The notes under the pieces were generated by a model that was given only the letters and a program-made list of their open reading frames with translations, was not told where the DNA came from and did no database searches. Shown in pieces: positions 7,745-14,893 of a DNA stretch of 22,547 nucleotides. Source of the stretch: VBAS01 sp964444975. GTDB lineage: Bacteria > Bacteroidota > Bacteroidia > Chitinophagales > Chitinophagaceae. Each line of letters opens with the position of its first letter. The first letter of the stretch is position 1. Where the stretch lies: the NCBI GenBank assembly GCA_964444975.1, contig CAYUJD010000064.1:1-22547 (forward strand), written 5' to 3'. A program made the position numbers and the translations under genes.

Positions 7745-9934
7745 ATGTCACTACGATTCAATGCCATTCATAACATGGCTACTTCGCCGGAAGTAACCAT
7801 AGAAAATTCCAGCAGGATTACGGCCATATTTGGTGATAATGTTTTTACCCCAAAAACAGCCCGTGAGTTTTTAAGCGACGAAGCCTATAAAAGCCTGATG
7901 TCTTCCGTGAGAGCCGGCCAGAAAATTGACCGCAGCATGGCCAACCAGATTGCCAGCGGCATTCGTGCCTGGGCCGAGGCAAAAGGCGTAACTCATTTCA
8001 CGCACTGGTTTCAACCACTTACCGGAGCCACGGCAGAAAAACATGATTCGTTTTTTACCATCAAAGGTGATGGCACCCCCATCGAACAGTTTGAAGGTGA
8101 TGCGCTGATACAGCAGGAACCGGATGCCTCATCATTTCCCAGCGGCGGGCTGCGTGCCACTTTTGAAGCAAGAGGATATACCGCATGGGATCCTTCGTCA
8201 CCGGCCTTTGTTATGGAAATAGGCCAGGGCAAAACGCTTTGCATTCCTACCATCTTTGTTTCGTACACCGGCGAATCACTGGACTACAAAGCGCCACTGT
8301 TAAAAGCGCTGGAAGCACTGAATAAAGCAGCCGTGGATGTGTGCAATTATTTTGATAAAAACATTACCCGTGTTACAGCCACGCTGGGATGGGAGCAGGA
8401 ATATTTTGTAATTGACGAAGGCCTGTTTAATGCAAGACCCGACCTGGTGATGTGCGGCCGAACAGTGTATGGCCATAGCCCCGCCAAAGGTCAGCAGCTT
8501 GAAGACCACTATTTCGGTTCCATACCCGAAAGGATTTATGCTTTTATGCGTGACTTTGAAAACGAAGCCTACAAGCTGGGCATCCCGCTGCGCACAAGAC
8601 ACAATGAAGTGGCGCCGGCCCAGTTTGAATGTGCCCCCATTTTTGAAGAAGTAAGTGTGGGTGTGGATCATAACCTGCTGCTGATGGACATTATGGACCG
8701 GGTGGCCCGCCGCCATAAGCTAAGGGTATTGCTACACGAAAAACCATTTGCCGGCATCAATGGCAGCGGCAAGCACAATAACTGGAGCATGGCCACAGAT
8801 ACCGGTGTAAATCTTTTAGCGCCGGGCAAAACACCCAAGACCAACCTGATGTTTCTCACGTTTTTTGTGAACACCATCAAAGCGGTGTATGATTATGCCG
8901 ATGTGCTCCGGGCTTCCATTGCTTCGGCCCCCAACGATCACCGGCTTGGCGCCAACGAAGCTCCGCCGGCCATCATATCCGTATTCATCGGCGAATACCT
9001 GACCAATGTGCTGCGTGAAATAAAAGAACGGGTGACGGAAAAAATGGATGAAACCGATGAAAGTATGCTGAAGATTGACATCCACAAAAGTATTCCCGAG
9101 CTGCTGCTGGATAATACCGACCGCAACCGCACTTCGCCTTTTGCTTTTACGGGAAACAAATTTGAATTCCGGGCTGTTGGTTCATCGGCCAACTGCGCCA
9201 ATGCCATGACCGTGCTGAATGTGATACTGGCGCAAACGCTGAAAGAATTTAAGAAAGATGTGGATGTCCATATAGAGAAAGGCGAGAAAAAAGAAATCGC
9301 CATCATGCATGTGATAAGAGAGTATTCAGTGGCCAGTGAAAAAATATTATTTGAAGGGAATAACTACAGCCCCGAGTGGGAAAAAGAAGCCGAGCGCCGC
9401 GGACTGCCCAATATAAAAACCTCGCCGCTGGCGCTGGATGCCATGGTGACTGAAAAAGCCAAGCACCTTTTTGAAAACAACCATGTGTATACCCACGCCG
9501 AACTGGAAGCCCGCCATGAAATAGAGCTGGAGAAATACATCAAGAAAGTACAGATTGAAAGCCGCATTATGGGTGAGCTGGCTACAAGTCATATTCTGCC
9601 TGCAGCCATCCGCTATCAGAATCTTCTTACCAACAACATCAGGGGGCTGAAAGAAGCAGGGCTGGATGAATCGGCTTTTGCCAACCAGAAACAAATACTG
9701 GAAAAAATTTCGGAACACATCAACAAGCTGAGCGACCTGGTGGAAAAAATGATTGAGGCCCGCAAAGTGTGCAACAATATTGAGAACACAAGAACAAGGG
9801 CCATTGCTTACCAAAGCAAGGTGAAGGATTCTTTCTTCGATGACATCCGCTATCATGCCGATAAGCTGGAGCTGCTGGTTGACGACCGGGAATGGTACCT
9901 GCCGAAGTACCGGGAGATTTTGTTTTTGAGATAA
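7745..9934 (+). CDS. glnN: Glutamine synthetase type III
   Basis: A 729-residue GSIII, the large form typical of Bacteroidota and some cyanobacteria, making glutamine from glutamate, ammonia and ATP. The N-terminal GSIII domain includes FGDNVFTPKTAREFL and THFTHWFQPLTG..EKHDSF. The catalytic core has LGWEQEYFVID (about 214-224), NEVAPAQFECAPIFE (about 286-300), FAGINGSGKHNNWSM (about 335-349) and NRTSPFAFTGNKFEFRAVGS (about 460-480). A helical C-terminal region follows. I chose the ATG at 7745 (MSLRFNAIHNM); a TTG eleven codons earlier overlaps the promoter box. It is transcribed towards accC and ended by a strong hairpin. Confidence 0.95.
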   Translation: MSLRFNAIHNMATSPEVTIENSSRITAIFGDNVFTPKTAREFLSDEAYKSLMSSVRAGQKIDRSMANQIASGIRAWAEAKGVTHFTHWFQPLTGATAEKHDSFFTIKGDGTPIEQFEGDALIQQEPDASSFPSGGLRATFEARGYTAWDPSSPAFVMEIGQGKTLCIPTIFVSYTGESLDYKAPLLKALEALNKAAVDVCNYFDKNITRVTATLGWEQEYFVIDEGLFNARPDLVMCGRTVYGHSPAKGQQLEDHYFGSIPERIYAFMRDFENEAYKLGIPLRTRHNEVAPAQFECAPIFEEVSVGVDHNLLLMDIMDRVARRHKLRVLLHEKPFAGINGSGKHNNWSMATDTGVNLLAPGKTPKTNLMFLTFFVNTIKAVYDYADVLRASIASAPNDHRLGANEAPPAIISVFIGEYLTNVLREIKERVTEKMDETDESMLKIDIHKSIPELLLDNTDRNRTSPFAFTGNKFEFRAVGSSANCANAMTVLNVILAQTLKEFKKDVDVHIEKGEKKEIAIMHVIREYSVASEKILFEGNNYSPEWEKEAERRGLPNIKTSPLALDAMVTEKAKHLFENNHVYTHAELEARHEIELEKYIKKVQIESRIMGELATSHILPAAIRYQNLLTNNIRGLKEAGLDESAFANQKQILEKISEHINKLSDLVEKMIEARKVCNNIENTRTRAIAYQSKVKDSFFDDIRYHADKLELLVDDREWYLPKYREILFLR

Positions 9935-9946
9935 GCTGGCGAATTC

Positions 9947-9965
9947 AAAAGTAAAAAGTCAAAAT
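9947..9965. repeat. Intergenic 19-base word, copy 1
   Basis: AAAAGTAAAAAGTCAAAAT occurs here and, letter for letter, at 12793-12811 in the efp leader. A similar version is in the accB/accC spacer (11426-11448). It sits directly between the glnN stop and its terminator. Confidence 0.7.
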
Positions 9966-9972
9966 CCAGAAG

Positions 9973-10001
9973 TCCTCCGGTGGAGCCGGGGGATTTTTTT
10001 T
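9973..10001 (+). terminator. Rho-independent terminator of glnN
   Basis: TCCTCCGG (9973-9980) pairs with CCGGGGGA (9986-9993) with one wobble around a short loop, followed by eight T residues (9994-10001). It lies 39 bases beyond the glnN stop. accC converges from the other side, and the opposite strand is also fairly T-rich beyond the stem, so it may work in both directions. Confidence 0.85.
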
Positions 10002-10069
10002 GTTAAAAAGTTACAGGGGATTGACTCTCCAGGTGCAGATATTAATTTCCTGAACTGTTATCCAATAAT

Positions 10070-11407
10070 TTATCGAAGCATAAAATTCTCCAGGAACTTC
10101 GTATTAAAATCGCCGCTGCGGAAGCGTTCATCCTGCATCAGCTGCAGGTGGAAAGGTATGGTCGTCTTTACTCCTTCAATTATATATTCACTCAGGGCAC
10201 GGTACATGGTGTCAATGGCCTCGTTGCGGGTGCGGGCCACGGTAATGAGCTTTCCGATCATGGAGTCATAATAGGGAGGGATGACGTAGCCGGCATACAC
10301 GTGGCTGTCAACCCGCACACCATGCCCGCCGGGCTGGTGGAGTACTGTGATTTTGCCGGGTGATGGACGGAAATCATTGTAAGGATCTTCTGCATTGATG
10401 CGGCATTCGATGGCATGCATCTGCGGAAAGTAATCCCGCCCCGAAATTTTTTCACCCATAGCTATTTTCAACTGTTCCTTGATAAGGTCGAAGTTGATGA
10501 CCTCCTCCGTCACGCAATGCTCCACCTGAATACGGGTGTTCATTTCCATGAAATAAAAATTGCGGTGCTTGTCCACCAGAAACTCCACCGTGCCTACGCT
10601 TTCATAATTGATGGCAGCGGCGGCTTTTTTGGCTGCTTCACCCATTTGATAACGCAGTTCGTCGGTCATAAACGGCGAAGGTGATTCTTCCACCAGCTTC
10701 TGGTGACGGCGCTGGATGGAGCAGTCCCTTTCGCTCAGGTGGCACACATTTCCGTACTGGTCGCCGGCCACCTGAATTTCTATGTGACGCGGTTCCTCCA
10801 CAAATTTTTCCATGTAGATGCCGTCGTTTTTGAAGGCGGCTCCGGCTTCAGCTTTGGCGGTGTTGTACGATCTTTCCATTTCTGCTTCTTCCCACACAAT
10901 ACGCATTCCCTTTCCGCCACCACCGGCTGTTGCTTTTAAAATTATTGGATAGCCCATTTCTTTTGCCAGCCCGATAGCTTCATCAAGGCCTTGCAGTAAT
11001 CCCTCCCCGCCGGGCACAACAGGCACACCTGCTTTTATCATGGTTTCTTTGGCAGTAATCTTATCGCCCATCGCATTAATCATTTCCGGTGTGGGGCCGA
11101 TAAATTTTATCTGGTGCTCGGCGCATATCTGAGCAAACTTTGCATTCTCCGCCAAAAAACCATAGCCGGGGTGAATAGCATCGGCATTGGTGATTTCGGC
11201 AGCTGCCATCAGGTGCGGAATATTGAGATAAGAGTCGGCGCTTTGCGGCTTACCGATGCATACGGCCTCGTCGGCAAATTTTACATGAATACTGTCGCGG
11301 TCGGCGGTAGAATAGACGGCCACGGTTTTAATACCCATTTCGCGGCAGGTGCGGATGACACGAAGAGCTATTTCGCCACGGTTTGCTATCAGTACTTTGT
11401 TAAACAC
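10070..11407 (-). CDS. accC: Acetyl-CoA carboxylase, biotin carboxylase subunit
   Basis: ATP- and bicarbonate-dependent carboxylation of the biotin on AccB, the first half-reaction of malonyl-CoA formation for fatty-acid synthesis. The 445-residue length is standard. Visible are the N-terminal biotin-carboxylase fold (MFNKVLIANRGEIALRVIRT), IHPGYGFLAENAKFA, the glycine-rich ATP-grasp loop AGGGGKGMRI (161-170), HLSERDCSIQRRHQKLVEE, and the catalytic EMNTRIQVEHCVTEE segment. It lies 79 bases downstream of accB, across a stem-loop with a T-rich tail. The carboxyltransferase subunits are not in the window. Confidence 0.96.
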   Translation of the reverse strand: MFNKVLIANRGEIALRVIRTCREMGIKTVAVYSTADRDSIHVKFADEAVCIGKPQSADSYLNIPHLMAAAEITNADAIHPGYGFLAENAKFAQICAEHQIKFIGPTPEMINAMGDKITAKETMIKAGVPVVPGGEGLLQGLDEAIGLAKEMGYPIILKATAGGGGKGMRIVWEEAEMERSYNTAKAEAGAAFKNDGIYMEKFVEEPRHIEIQVAGDQYGNVCHLSERDCSIQRRHQKLVEESPSPFMTDELRYQMGEAAKKAAAAINYESVGTVEFLVDKHRNFYFMEMNTRIQVEHCVTEEVINFDLIKEQLKIAMGEKISGRDYFPQMHAIECRINAEDPYNDFRPSPGKITVLHQPGGHGVRVDSHVYAGYVIPPYYDSMIGKLITVARTRNEAIDTMYRALSEYIIEGVKTTIPFHLQLMQDERFRSGDFNTKFLENFMLR

Positions 11408-11423
11408 GAGAGATAATTAAAAA

Positions 11424-11483
11424 TTAAAAAGAAAAAAAGTCAAAATTAGGTCCGGGTTTATTGAAATATTAATTCTGACTTTT
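11424..11483 (-). terminator. Intercistronic hairpin with T-tract between accB and accC
   Basis: On the minus strand the arm AAAAGTCAGAATTA (11483-11470) is followed, after 21 bases, by TAATTTTGACTTTT (11448-11435), which pairs over 14 positions with one mismatch. A T-rich run follows. The first arm begins four bases after the accB stop codon. The layout fits an intrinsic terminator or attenuator that could lower accC expression relative to accB. The arms are the same low-complexity words seen at 9947-9965 and 12793-12811, so it may instead be a repeat of no regulatory value. Confidence 0.45.
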
Positions 11484-11486
11484 GAT

Positions 11487-11993
11487 TTATGAAGGTTCCA
11501 CCAGGAAAAGCGCTTGATCATACTCCACCGGCGATGCGTCTTCAACCAGCACTTTGACTATTTTTCCCTTCACCTCGCTTTCAATTTCGTTGAAAAGCTT
11601 CATCGCCTCGATAACACAAACCACTTTGCCGGGATTAATTTCATCCCCCACTTCTACAAAATTGGGTTTGTCGGGCCCCGGGCGGCGGTAAAAGGTTCCA
11701 ATCATCGGGCTTTTTATTGTAAGCAGGTTGGCGGCAGCAGGTATTTCTTTTTCGGTGGCTTCGGCGGCGGCAGCAGCAGCCGGCTGCGGTGCAGCAGCCA
11801 CGGAAGTATGAGCCGGTATATGCTGAATATGGGGAACCACCGGCGCTGCCTGCACTGGCGCACTGACTACCTGCTGTACTTTATCTTCTTTTTGCTTTAT
11901 GGTAATCCGGAAATCCTTTAGCTCAACAGTCAGTTCACCAATATTTGATTTGTTGACCAGCTTGATCAACTCCTGAATCTGTTTGAAATCCAT
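11487..11993 (-). CDS. accB: Acetyl-CoA carboxylase, biotin carboxyl carrier protein
   Basis: Carries the covalently bound biotin between biotin carboxylase and carboxyltransferase. The 168-residue protein has an N-terminal segment MDFKQIQELIKLVNKSNIGE, an Ala/Pro-rich flexible linker (about 44-86) and a C-terminal biotinyl domain with SPMIGTFYRRPGPDKPNFVEVGD and the biotin site VIEAMKLFNEIE, where Lys122 is modified. The ATG at 11991-11993 gives the usual MDFKQI start; a TTG three codons earlier is less likely. It precedes accC and follows efp, a common Bacteroidota arrangement. Confidence 0.95.
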   Translation of the reverse strand: MDFKQIQELIKLVNKSNIGELTVELKDFRITIKQKEDKVQQVVSAPVQAAPVVPHIQHIPAHTSVAAAPQPAAAAAAEATEKEIPAAANLLTIKSPMIGTFYRRPGPDKPNFVEVGDEINPGKVVCVIEAMKLFNEIESEVKGKIVKVLVEDASPVEYDQALFLVEPS

Positions 11994-12032
11994 GTTTTTC
12001 AAATTTATTAGTTGGTTTTATCCGAACCCGAG

Positions 12033-12049
12033 ATTTCCTTCATGGAAAT
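12033..12049. promoter_or_regulatory. Small dyad in the accB leader
   Basis: ATTTCC-TTCAT-GGAAAT is a perfect 6-base inverted repeat 40 bases upstream of the accB start. It could be a regulator binding site or chance; accB control in this phylum is not something I can assign from sequence. Confidence 0.25.
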
Positions 12050-12121
12050 AACTTCTTCGGCGGTGAAAAAGAAAATAAGTGAAGCTAAGATAGGGAAATC
12101 AGTTCCGCAAAATTCAAGATG

Positions 12122-12181
12122 CCATCAAGTTTTTGAGCAAATCCGGAACAAAATCAAATAAAAAAACCAAAAACTTTGATG
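12122..12181. repeat. Imperfect stem-loop after efp
   Basis: CATCAAGTTTTTG near 12125 and CCAAAAACTTTGATG near 12167-12181 are inverted copies differing by one base, with a long AT-rich loop. The stretch lies in the 217-base spacer between efp and accB. On the minus strand a T-run lies inside the loop rather than after the stem, so termination is doubtful. Confidence 0.35.
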
Positions 12182-12210
12182 ATTTTGGCTCAAATCAGTT
12201 TGTGAGGGAA

Positions 12211-12777
12211 TTATTCTTTTACCCTTTCAACATACTCCCCGGTTTTTGTATTCACCCGAATAAGCTCACCTTCGTTTACAAACAAAGGAACACCCACCGT
12301 GGCGCCGGTTTCCAGGGTGGCTGGCTTTAAAGTGCGGGTAGCGGTATCGCCCCTCAGGCCGGGTTCGCAATAAGTAATTTTCAGGGCGATTTTATCCGGA
12401 AGCTCGGCGCCTATTACCTGTTCATTTTCGGTATTGATCAGCACACCTACTTCCTGCCCTTCTTTCAGGTATTGGGGAGCATCAATGGCCTCTTCGGATA
12501 ATGCAATCTGCTCGAAAGTTTGCGTATCCATGAAGTTGAAGCCCGTATCGTCTTTATATAAAAACTGGTAAGTGCGTTTTTCCACCCGAACCGGGAAAAT
12601 GGTGTCGCCGCTGTTCCAGACCTTTTCGATGCTGCGGTGATTGTCCACGCCCTTCAGCTTGGCCCATACTTTGGCAGCTGCACGGGCAGTTTTGTTTTCG
12701 CCAAATTCCACCACACTGTAAAGACTGCCTTCGAGGTTCAGTATCATACCGCGGCTGATGTCTGCTGTATTTGCCAT
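12211..12777 (-). CDS. efp: Elongation factor P
   Basis: Binds the ribosome between P and E sites and relieves stalling at consecutive prolines. The 188-residue length and three-domain layout are normal: an N-terminal KOW-like domain (MANTADISRGMILNLEGSLY), a central OB domain with TGFNFMDTQTFEQIALSE, and a C-terminal OB domain with GLRGDTATRTLKPATLETGA and VPLFVNEGELIRVNTKTGEY, close to the EF-P signature. The loop that normally carries the modified Lys (KPGKG) or Arg reads FGENKTARAAAKVWAKLK here (25-42). It is two residues longer and lacks PGKG. Gene order efp-accB-accC. A consensus promoter lies upstream, and a repeat tract fills the leader. Confidence 0.95.
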   Translation of the reverse strand: MANTADISRGMILNLEGSLYSVVEFGENKTARAAAKVWAKLKGVDNHRSIEKVWNSGDTIFPVRVEKRTYQFLYKDDTGFNFMDTQTFEQIALSEEAIDAPQYLKEGQEVGVLINTENEQVIGAELPDKIALKITYCEPGLRGDTATRTLKPATLETGATVGVPLFVNEGELIRVNTKTGEYVERVKE

Positions 12778-12792
12778 AAAAAATGAAAATTA

Positions 12793-12811
12793 AAAAGTAA
12801 AAAGTCAAAAT
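12793..12811. repeat. Intergenic 19-base word, copy 2, in the efp leader
   Basis: Identical to 9947-9965 over 19 bases. It falls between the mapped promoter boxes and the efp start codon, so it should be transcribed as part of the efp 5' untranslated region. Confidence 0.7.
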
Positions 12812-12823
12812 TTTACCGGGCGG

Positions 12824-12854
12824 CAAAGATAAGGTTGAACCTGCTAATGACAAA
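12824..12854 (-). promoter_or_regulatory. Consensus Bacteroidota promoter of efp
   Basis: On the minus strand TTTG (12854-12851), exactly 19 bases, then TATCTTTG (12831-12824). This is a full match to the TTTG-N19-TAnnTTTG promoter of the phylum and the best-supported promoter in the window. The leader to the efp ATG is about 40 bases. The divergent thioredoxin-like gene starts 58 bases away. Confidence 0.8.
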
Positions 12855-12911
12855 GGATAAAGTAGTGTTTGATTACAGGCAGGTAAGAAAAATTTCCGCT
12901 TTATTTGTAAA

Positions 12912-13409
12912 ATGAAATCCGGGTTGATGACCTTGCTTTTGCCGTTTGTTTGCACAGCGGTTATTTCGCAGATCGAAACAGAGGCCCCTTATAAACGATT
13001 TCCTACCCTGCCCCCGTTGAAACTGCTGCTTACTGACAGCAGCACGCAGTTGACTGAGAAAGCCCTCAGAAAAAACGTACCCGTGTTTATCATGCTTTTC
13101 AGCCCCGACTGTGAGCATTGCCAGAAAGAAACTGAGGAGCTGATTGACAACATAGAAAAATTCAGCAACATTCAGATTGTGATGACGACAACGGCACCTT
13201 TCGGGAAAATGAAAGAGTTTTACAACAGCTACCAGCTACACCGGTTTGCAAACATCACCATGGGCTACGACCAATTTTTCCTGCTGCCCACCTTTTACCG
13301 CATAAAGAATACTCCATTTCTTGCTTTTTATGATAAGGACGGCAAGCTGATTGATGTGGCACCCGGCGCCCTGCCCATTGCCAAAGTACTGGAGTATTTC
13401 AAAGAATGA
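12912..13409 (+). CDS. Exported thioredoxin-like protein
   Basis: A 165-residue protein with a Sec-type signal peptide (MKSGLMTLLLPFVCTAVIS, cleavage probably near residue 19-20) and a thioredoxin fold. It has VPVFIMLFSPDCEHCQKETEEL with a Cys67-Glu-His-Cys70 active site, and the cis-proline region IKNTPFLAFYDKDGKLID (Pro135). It should act in the periplasm as a thiol-disulfide reductase or in a TlpA/ResA-like role. The partner is not evident: no cytochrome c maturation genes are near. It is transcribed divergently from efp with a 134-base gap shared by both promoters. Confidence 0.8.
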   Translation: MKSGLMTLLLPFVCTAVISQIETEAPYKRFPTLPPLKLLLTDSSTQLTEKALRKNVPVFIMLFSPDCEHCQKETEELIDNIEKFSNIQIVMTTTAPFGKMKEFYNSYQLHRFANITMGYDQFFLLPTFYRIKNTPFLAFYDKDGKLIDVAPGALPIAKVLEYFKE

Positions 13410-13493
13410 CGCAGACTACAGGCTACATAATCCAATCGGGAAAGCTTTGTTATGGCCTTTCAATCCTGGCAAAAAAACTGATTAATCTCATTC

Positions 13494-13530
13494 CAAAATC
13501 TAAAATCTGAAATCATAAATCTAAAATCCC
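13494..13530. repeat. AAATCTAAAATC word tract before mdh
   Basis: Copies of AAATCTAAAATC and variants (AAATCTGAAATC, AAATCATAAATC) fill this stretch just upstream of the mdh -7 box. Related words occur at 21232-21260 before yebC. Non-coding. Confidence 0.6.
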
Positions 13531-13535
13531 AACCC

Positions 13536-13543
13536 TACCTTTG
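13536..13543 (+). promoter_or_regulatory. Bacteroidota -7 box for mdh
   Basis: TACCTTTG matches TAnnTTTG exactly, 38 bases before the mdh ATG. No clear TTTG lies at the ideal spacing, which falls in the repeat tract. Confidence 0.5.
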
Positions 13544-13581
13544 CTGCCTGAAATAAATTCCTCACTAAAAATAATTTCTCC

Positions 13582-14523
13582 ATGAAAGTAACAGTAGTAG
13601 GCGCCGGTGCTGTGGGCGCCACATGTGCCGATAATATTGCCCGCAAAGAGCTTTGCCACGAACTGGTTTTACTCGATATTAAAGAGGGCCTGGCCGAAGG
13701 CAAGGCACAGGATATGATGCAGACAGCCACGCTGCTCGGCTTTGATACAAGAATTACCGGCTGCACCGGCGATTATGCCAAAACTGCGGGAAGTGAGGTG
13801 GTAGTAATTACGTCCGGCATTCCACGCAAACCAGGTATGACAAGGGAAGAATTGATAGGCACCAATGCCGGTATCGTAAAAAGCGTTTGTGAAAATATTC
13901 TGAAGTATTCGCCCAATGCCATTATCATTGTCATCAGCAACCCGATGGATACGATGACTTACCTGGCATTAAAGTCAACCGGTTTACCAAAAAACAGGAT
14001 CATTGGCATGGGCGGCACATTGGACAGCAGTCGTTTTAAATACCAACTGAGCCGGCACCTTGGCTGCAGCCCCGCAGACTTGAATGCAGTGGTAGTGGGC
14101 GGGCATGGCGATACCACCATGATTCCGCTTATTCGCCTGGCAACCTGGAACAGCGTACCAGTAACCAGGTATTTGAGTGAAGAGCAGCAAAAACAAATTG
14201 TAGCCGATACCATGGTTGGCGGCGCTACCCTTACAAAACTTATCGGCACTTCGGCCTGGTATGCACCCGGTGCCGCCGGTGCAGCGTTGGTAGAGGCTAT
14301 TGTACGGGATGAAAAGAAACTGTTTACCTGCTGTGTGGCGTTAGATGGCGAGTATAGTCAAAAAGATATTTGCCTCGGTGTGCCGGTGATTATTGGTAAA
14401 ACCGGTTGGGAAAAAATTCTGGACTTTGGCCTGAATGCCGAAGAGCAGGCTGCTTTCAATAAAAGTGCCGACGCTGTCAGGAGCATGAACGATGTGCTGA
14501 AGACGCTGGCTATGGCTGTGTAA
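13582..14523 (+). CDS. mdh: Malate dehydrogenase (NAD)
   Basis: Interconverts malate and oxaloacetate in the TCA cycle; cytoplasmic. The 313-residue protein is of the LDH-like MDH type. It has the Rossmann loop VGAGAVGAT (6-14) with Asp32 after it, which favours NAD over NADP. The mobile loop SGIPRKPGMTREEL has Arg82 at the specificity position (Gln in lactate dehydrogenase) and Arg88. Next come NPMDTMTYLA, the Asp148-x2-Arg151 pair (GGTLDSSRF) and catalytic His175 in VVGGHGDTTMIPL. The ATG at 13582 directly precedes the Rossmann strand. It stands alone, with a repeat tract upstream and no strong terminator: only a weak CCTGTT/AACAGG dyad at 14542-14579. Confidence 0.95.
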   Translation: MKVTVVGAGAVGATCADNIARKELCHELVLLDIKEGLAEGKAQDMMQTATLLGFDTRITGCTGDYAKTAGSEVVVITSGIPRKPGMTREELIGTNAGIVKSVCENILKYSPNAIIIVISNPMDTMTYLALKSTGLPKNRIIGMGGTLDSSRFKYQLSRHLGCSPADLNAVVVGGHGDTTMIPLIRLATWNSVPVTRYLSEEQQKQIVADTMVGGATLTKLIGTSAWYAPGAAGAALVEAIVRDEKKLFTCCVALDGEYSQKDICLGVPVIIGKTGWEKILDFGLNAEEQAAFNKSADAVRSMNDVLKTLAMAV

Positions 14524-14738
14524 AAAATGTTTCTGGGTTTTTGCCTGTTATTTAATAAACTGCCGGCCTGAAACAGGTAAATGCGAATGATTTAGCCGCC
14601 AGAGTTGCAAAATCAAATTCTGAATAATAATTTTGGCCGCAATCCTGCCCTTCTTTTTTCCGGTAAAATTCTGCTGTTAGCACACTGCCGTTACCCTGTA
14701 ACCGGTTTTAAATTTTTTTAAACCCAAATAATCTGCAT

Positions 14739-14849
14739 ATGAAAAAAATTTACAATTATCTGCACCAGCCCGATGTGCAGGGATCCATCATCATCACTTT
14801 TATCATCACAGCTATTGTGCTGGTTACCGTGCTCACATGGGGAAAATAA
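14739..14849 (+). CDS. Small single-span membrane peptide
   Basis: A 36-codon frame starting MKKIYNYLHQPDVQGS, followed by one strongly hydrophobic span of about 17 residues (IIITFIITAIVLVTVLT) and ending WGK. The basic start and short tail suggest an inner-membrane peptide, or an accessory subunit of a membrane complex. I do not recognise the family. It lies in the otherwise empty stretch 14524-14893 between mdh and the GT9 gene. In the remainder of that stretch I see only the weak dyad after mdh and AT-rich sequence. The coherent charge and hydrophobicity pattern supports it; the small size keeps it uncertain. Confidence 0.55.
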   Translation: MKKIYNYLHQPDVQGSIIITFIITAIVLVTVLTWGK

Positions 14850-14893
14850 ATTCCGGTGAATGACAAAAGGCAGCAGGAGAAATGATTATTTCA

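Noticed and set aside
8300..8716. Long minus-strand open frames inside glnN (also 9347-9856 and 8938-9306)
   Set aside because: Antisense shadows of a well-conserved gene, without coherent motifs or hydrophobic pattern.
12009..12044. Eleven-codon minus-strand frame (MKEISGSDKTN) in the accB leader
   Set aside because: Too short, with no regulatory codon run and no attenuator structure to support a leader peptide.
14542..14579. CCTGTT/AACAGG dyad after mdh as a terminator
   Set aside because: Short stem, long loop and no T-tract; noted under mdh only.
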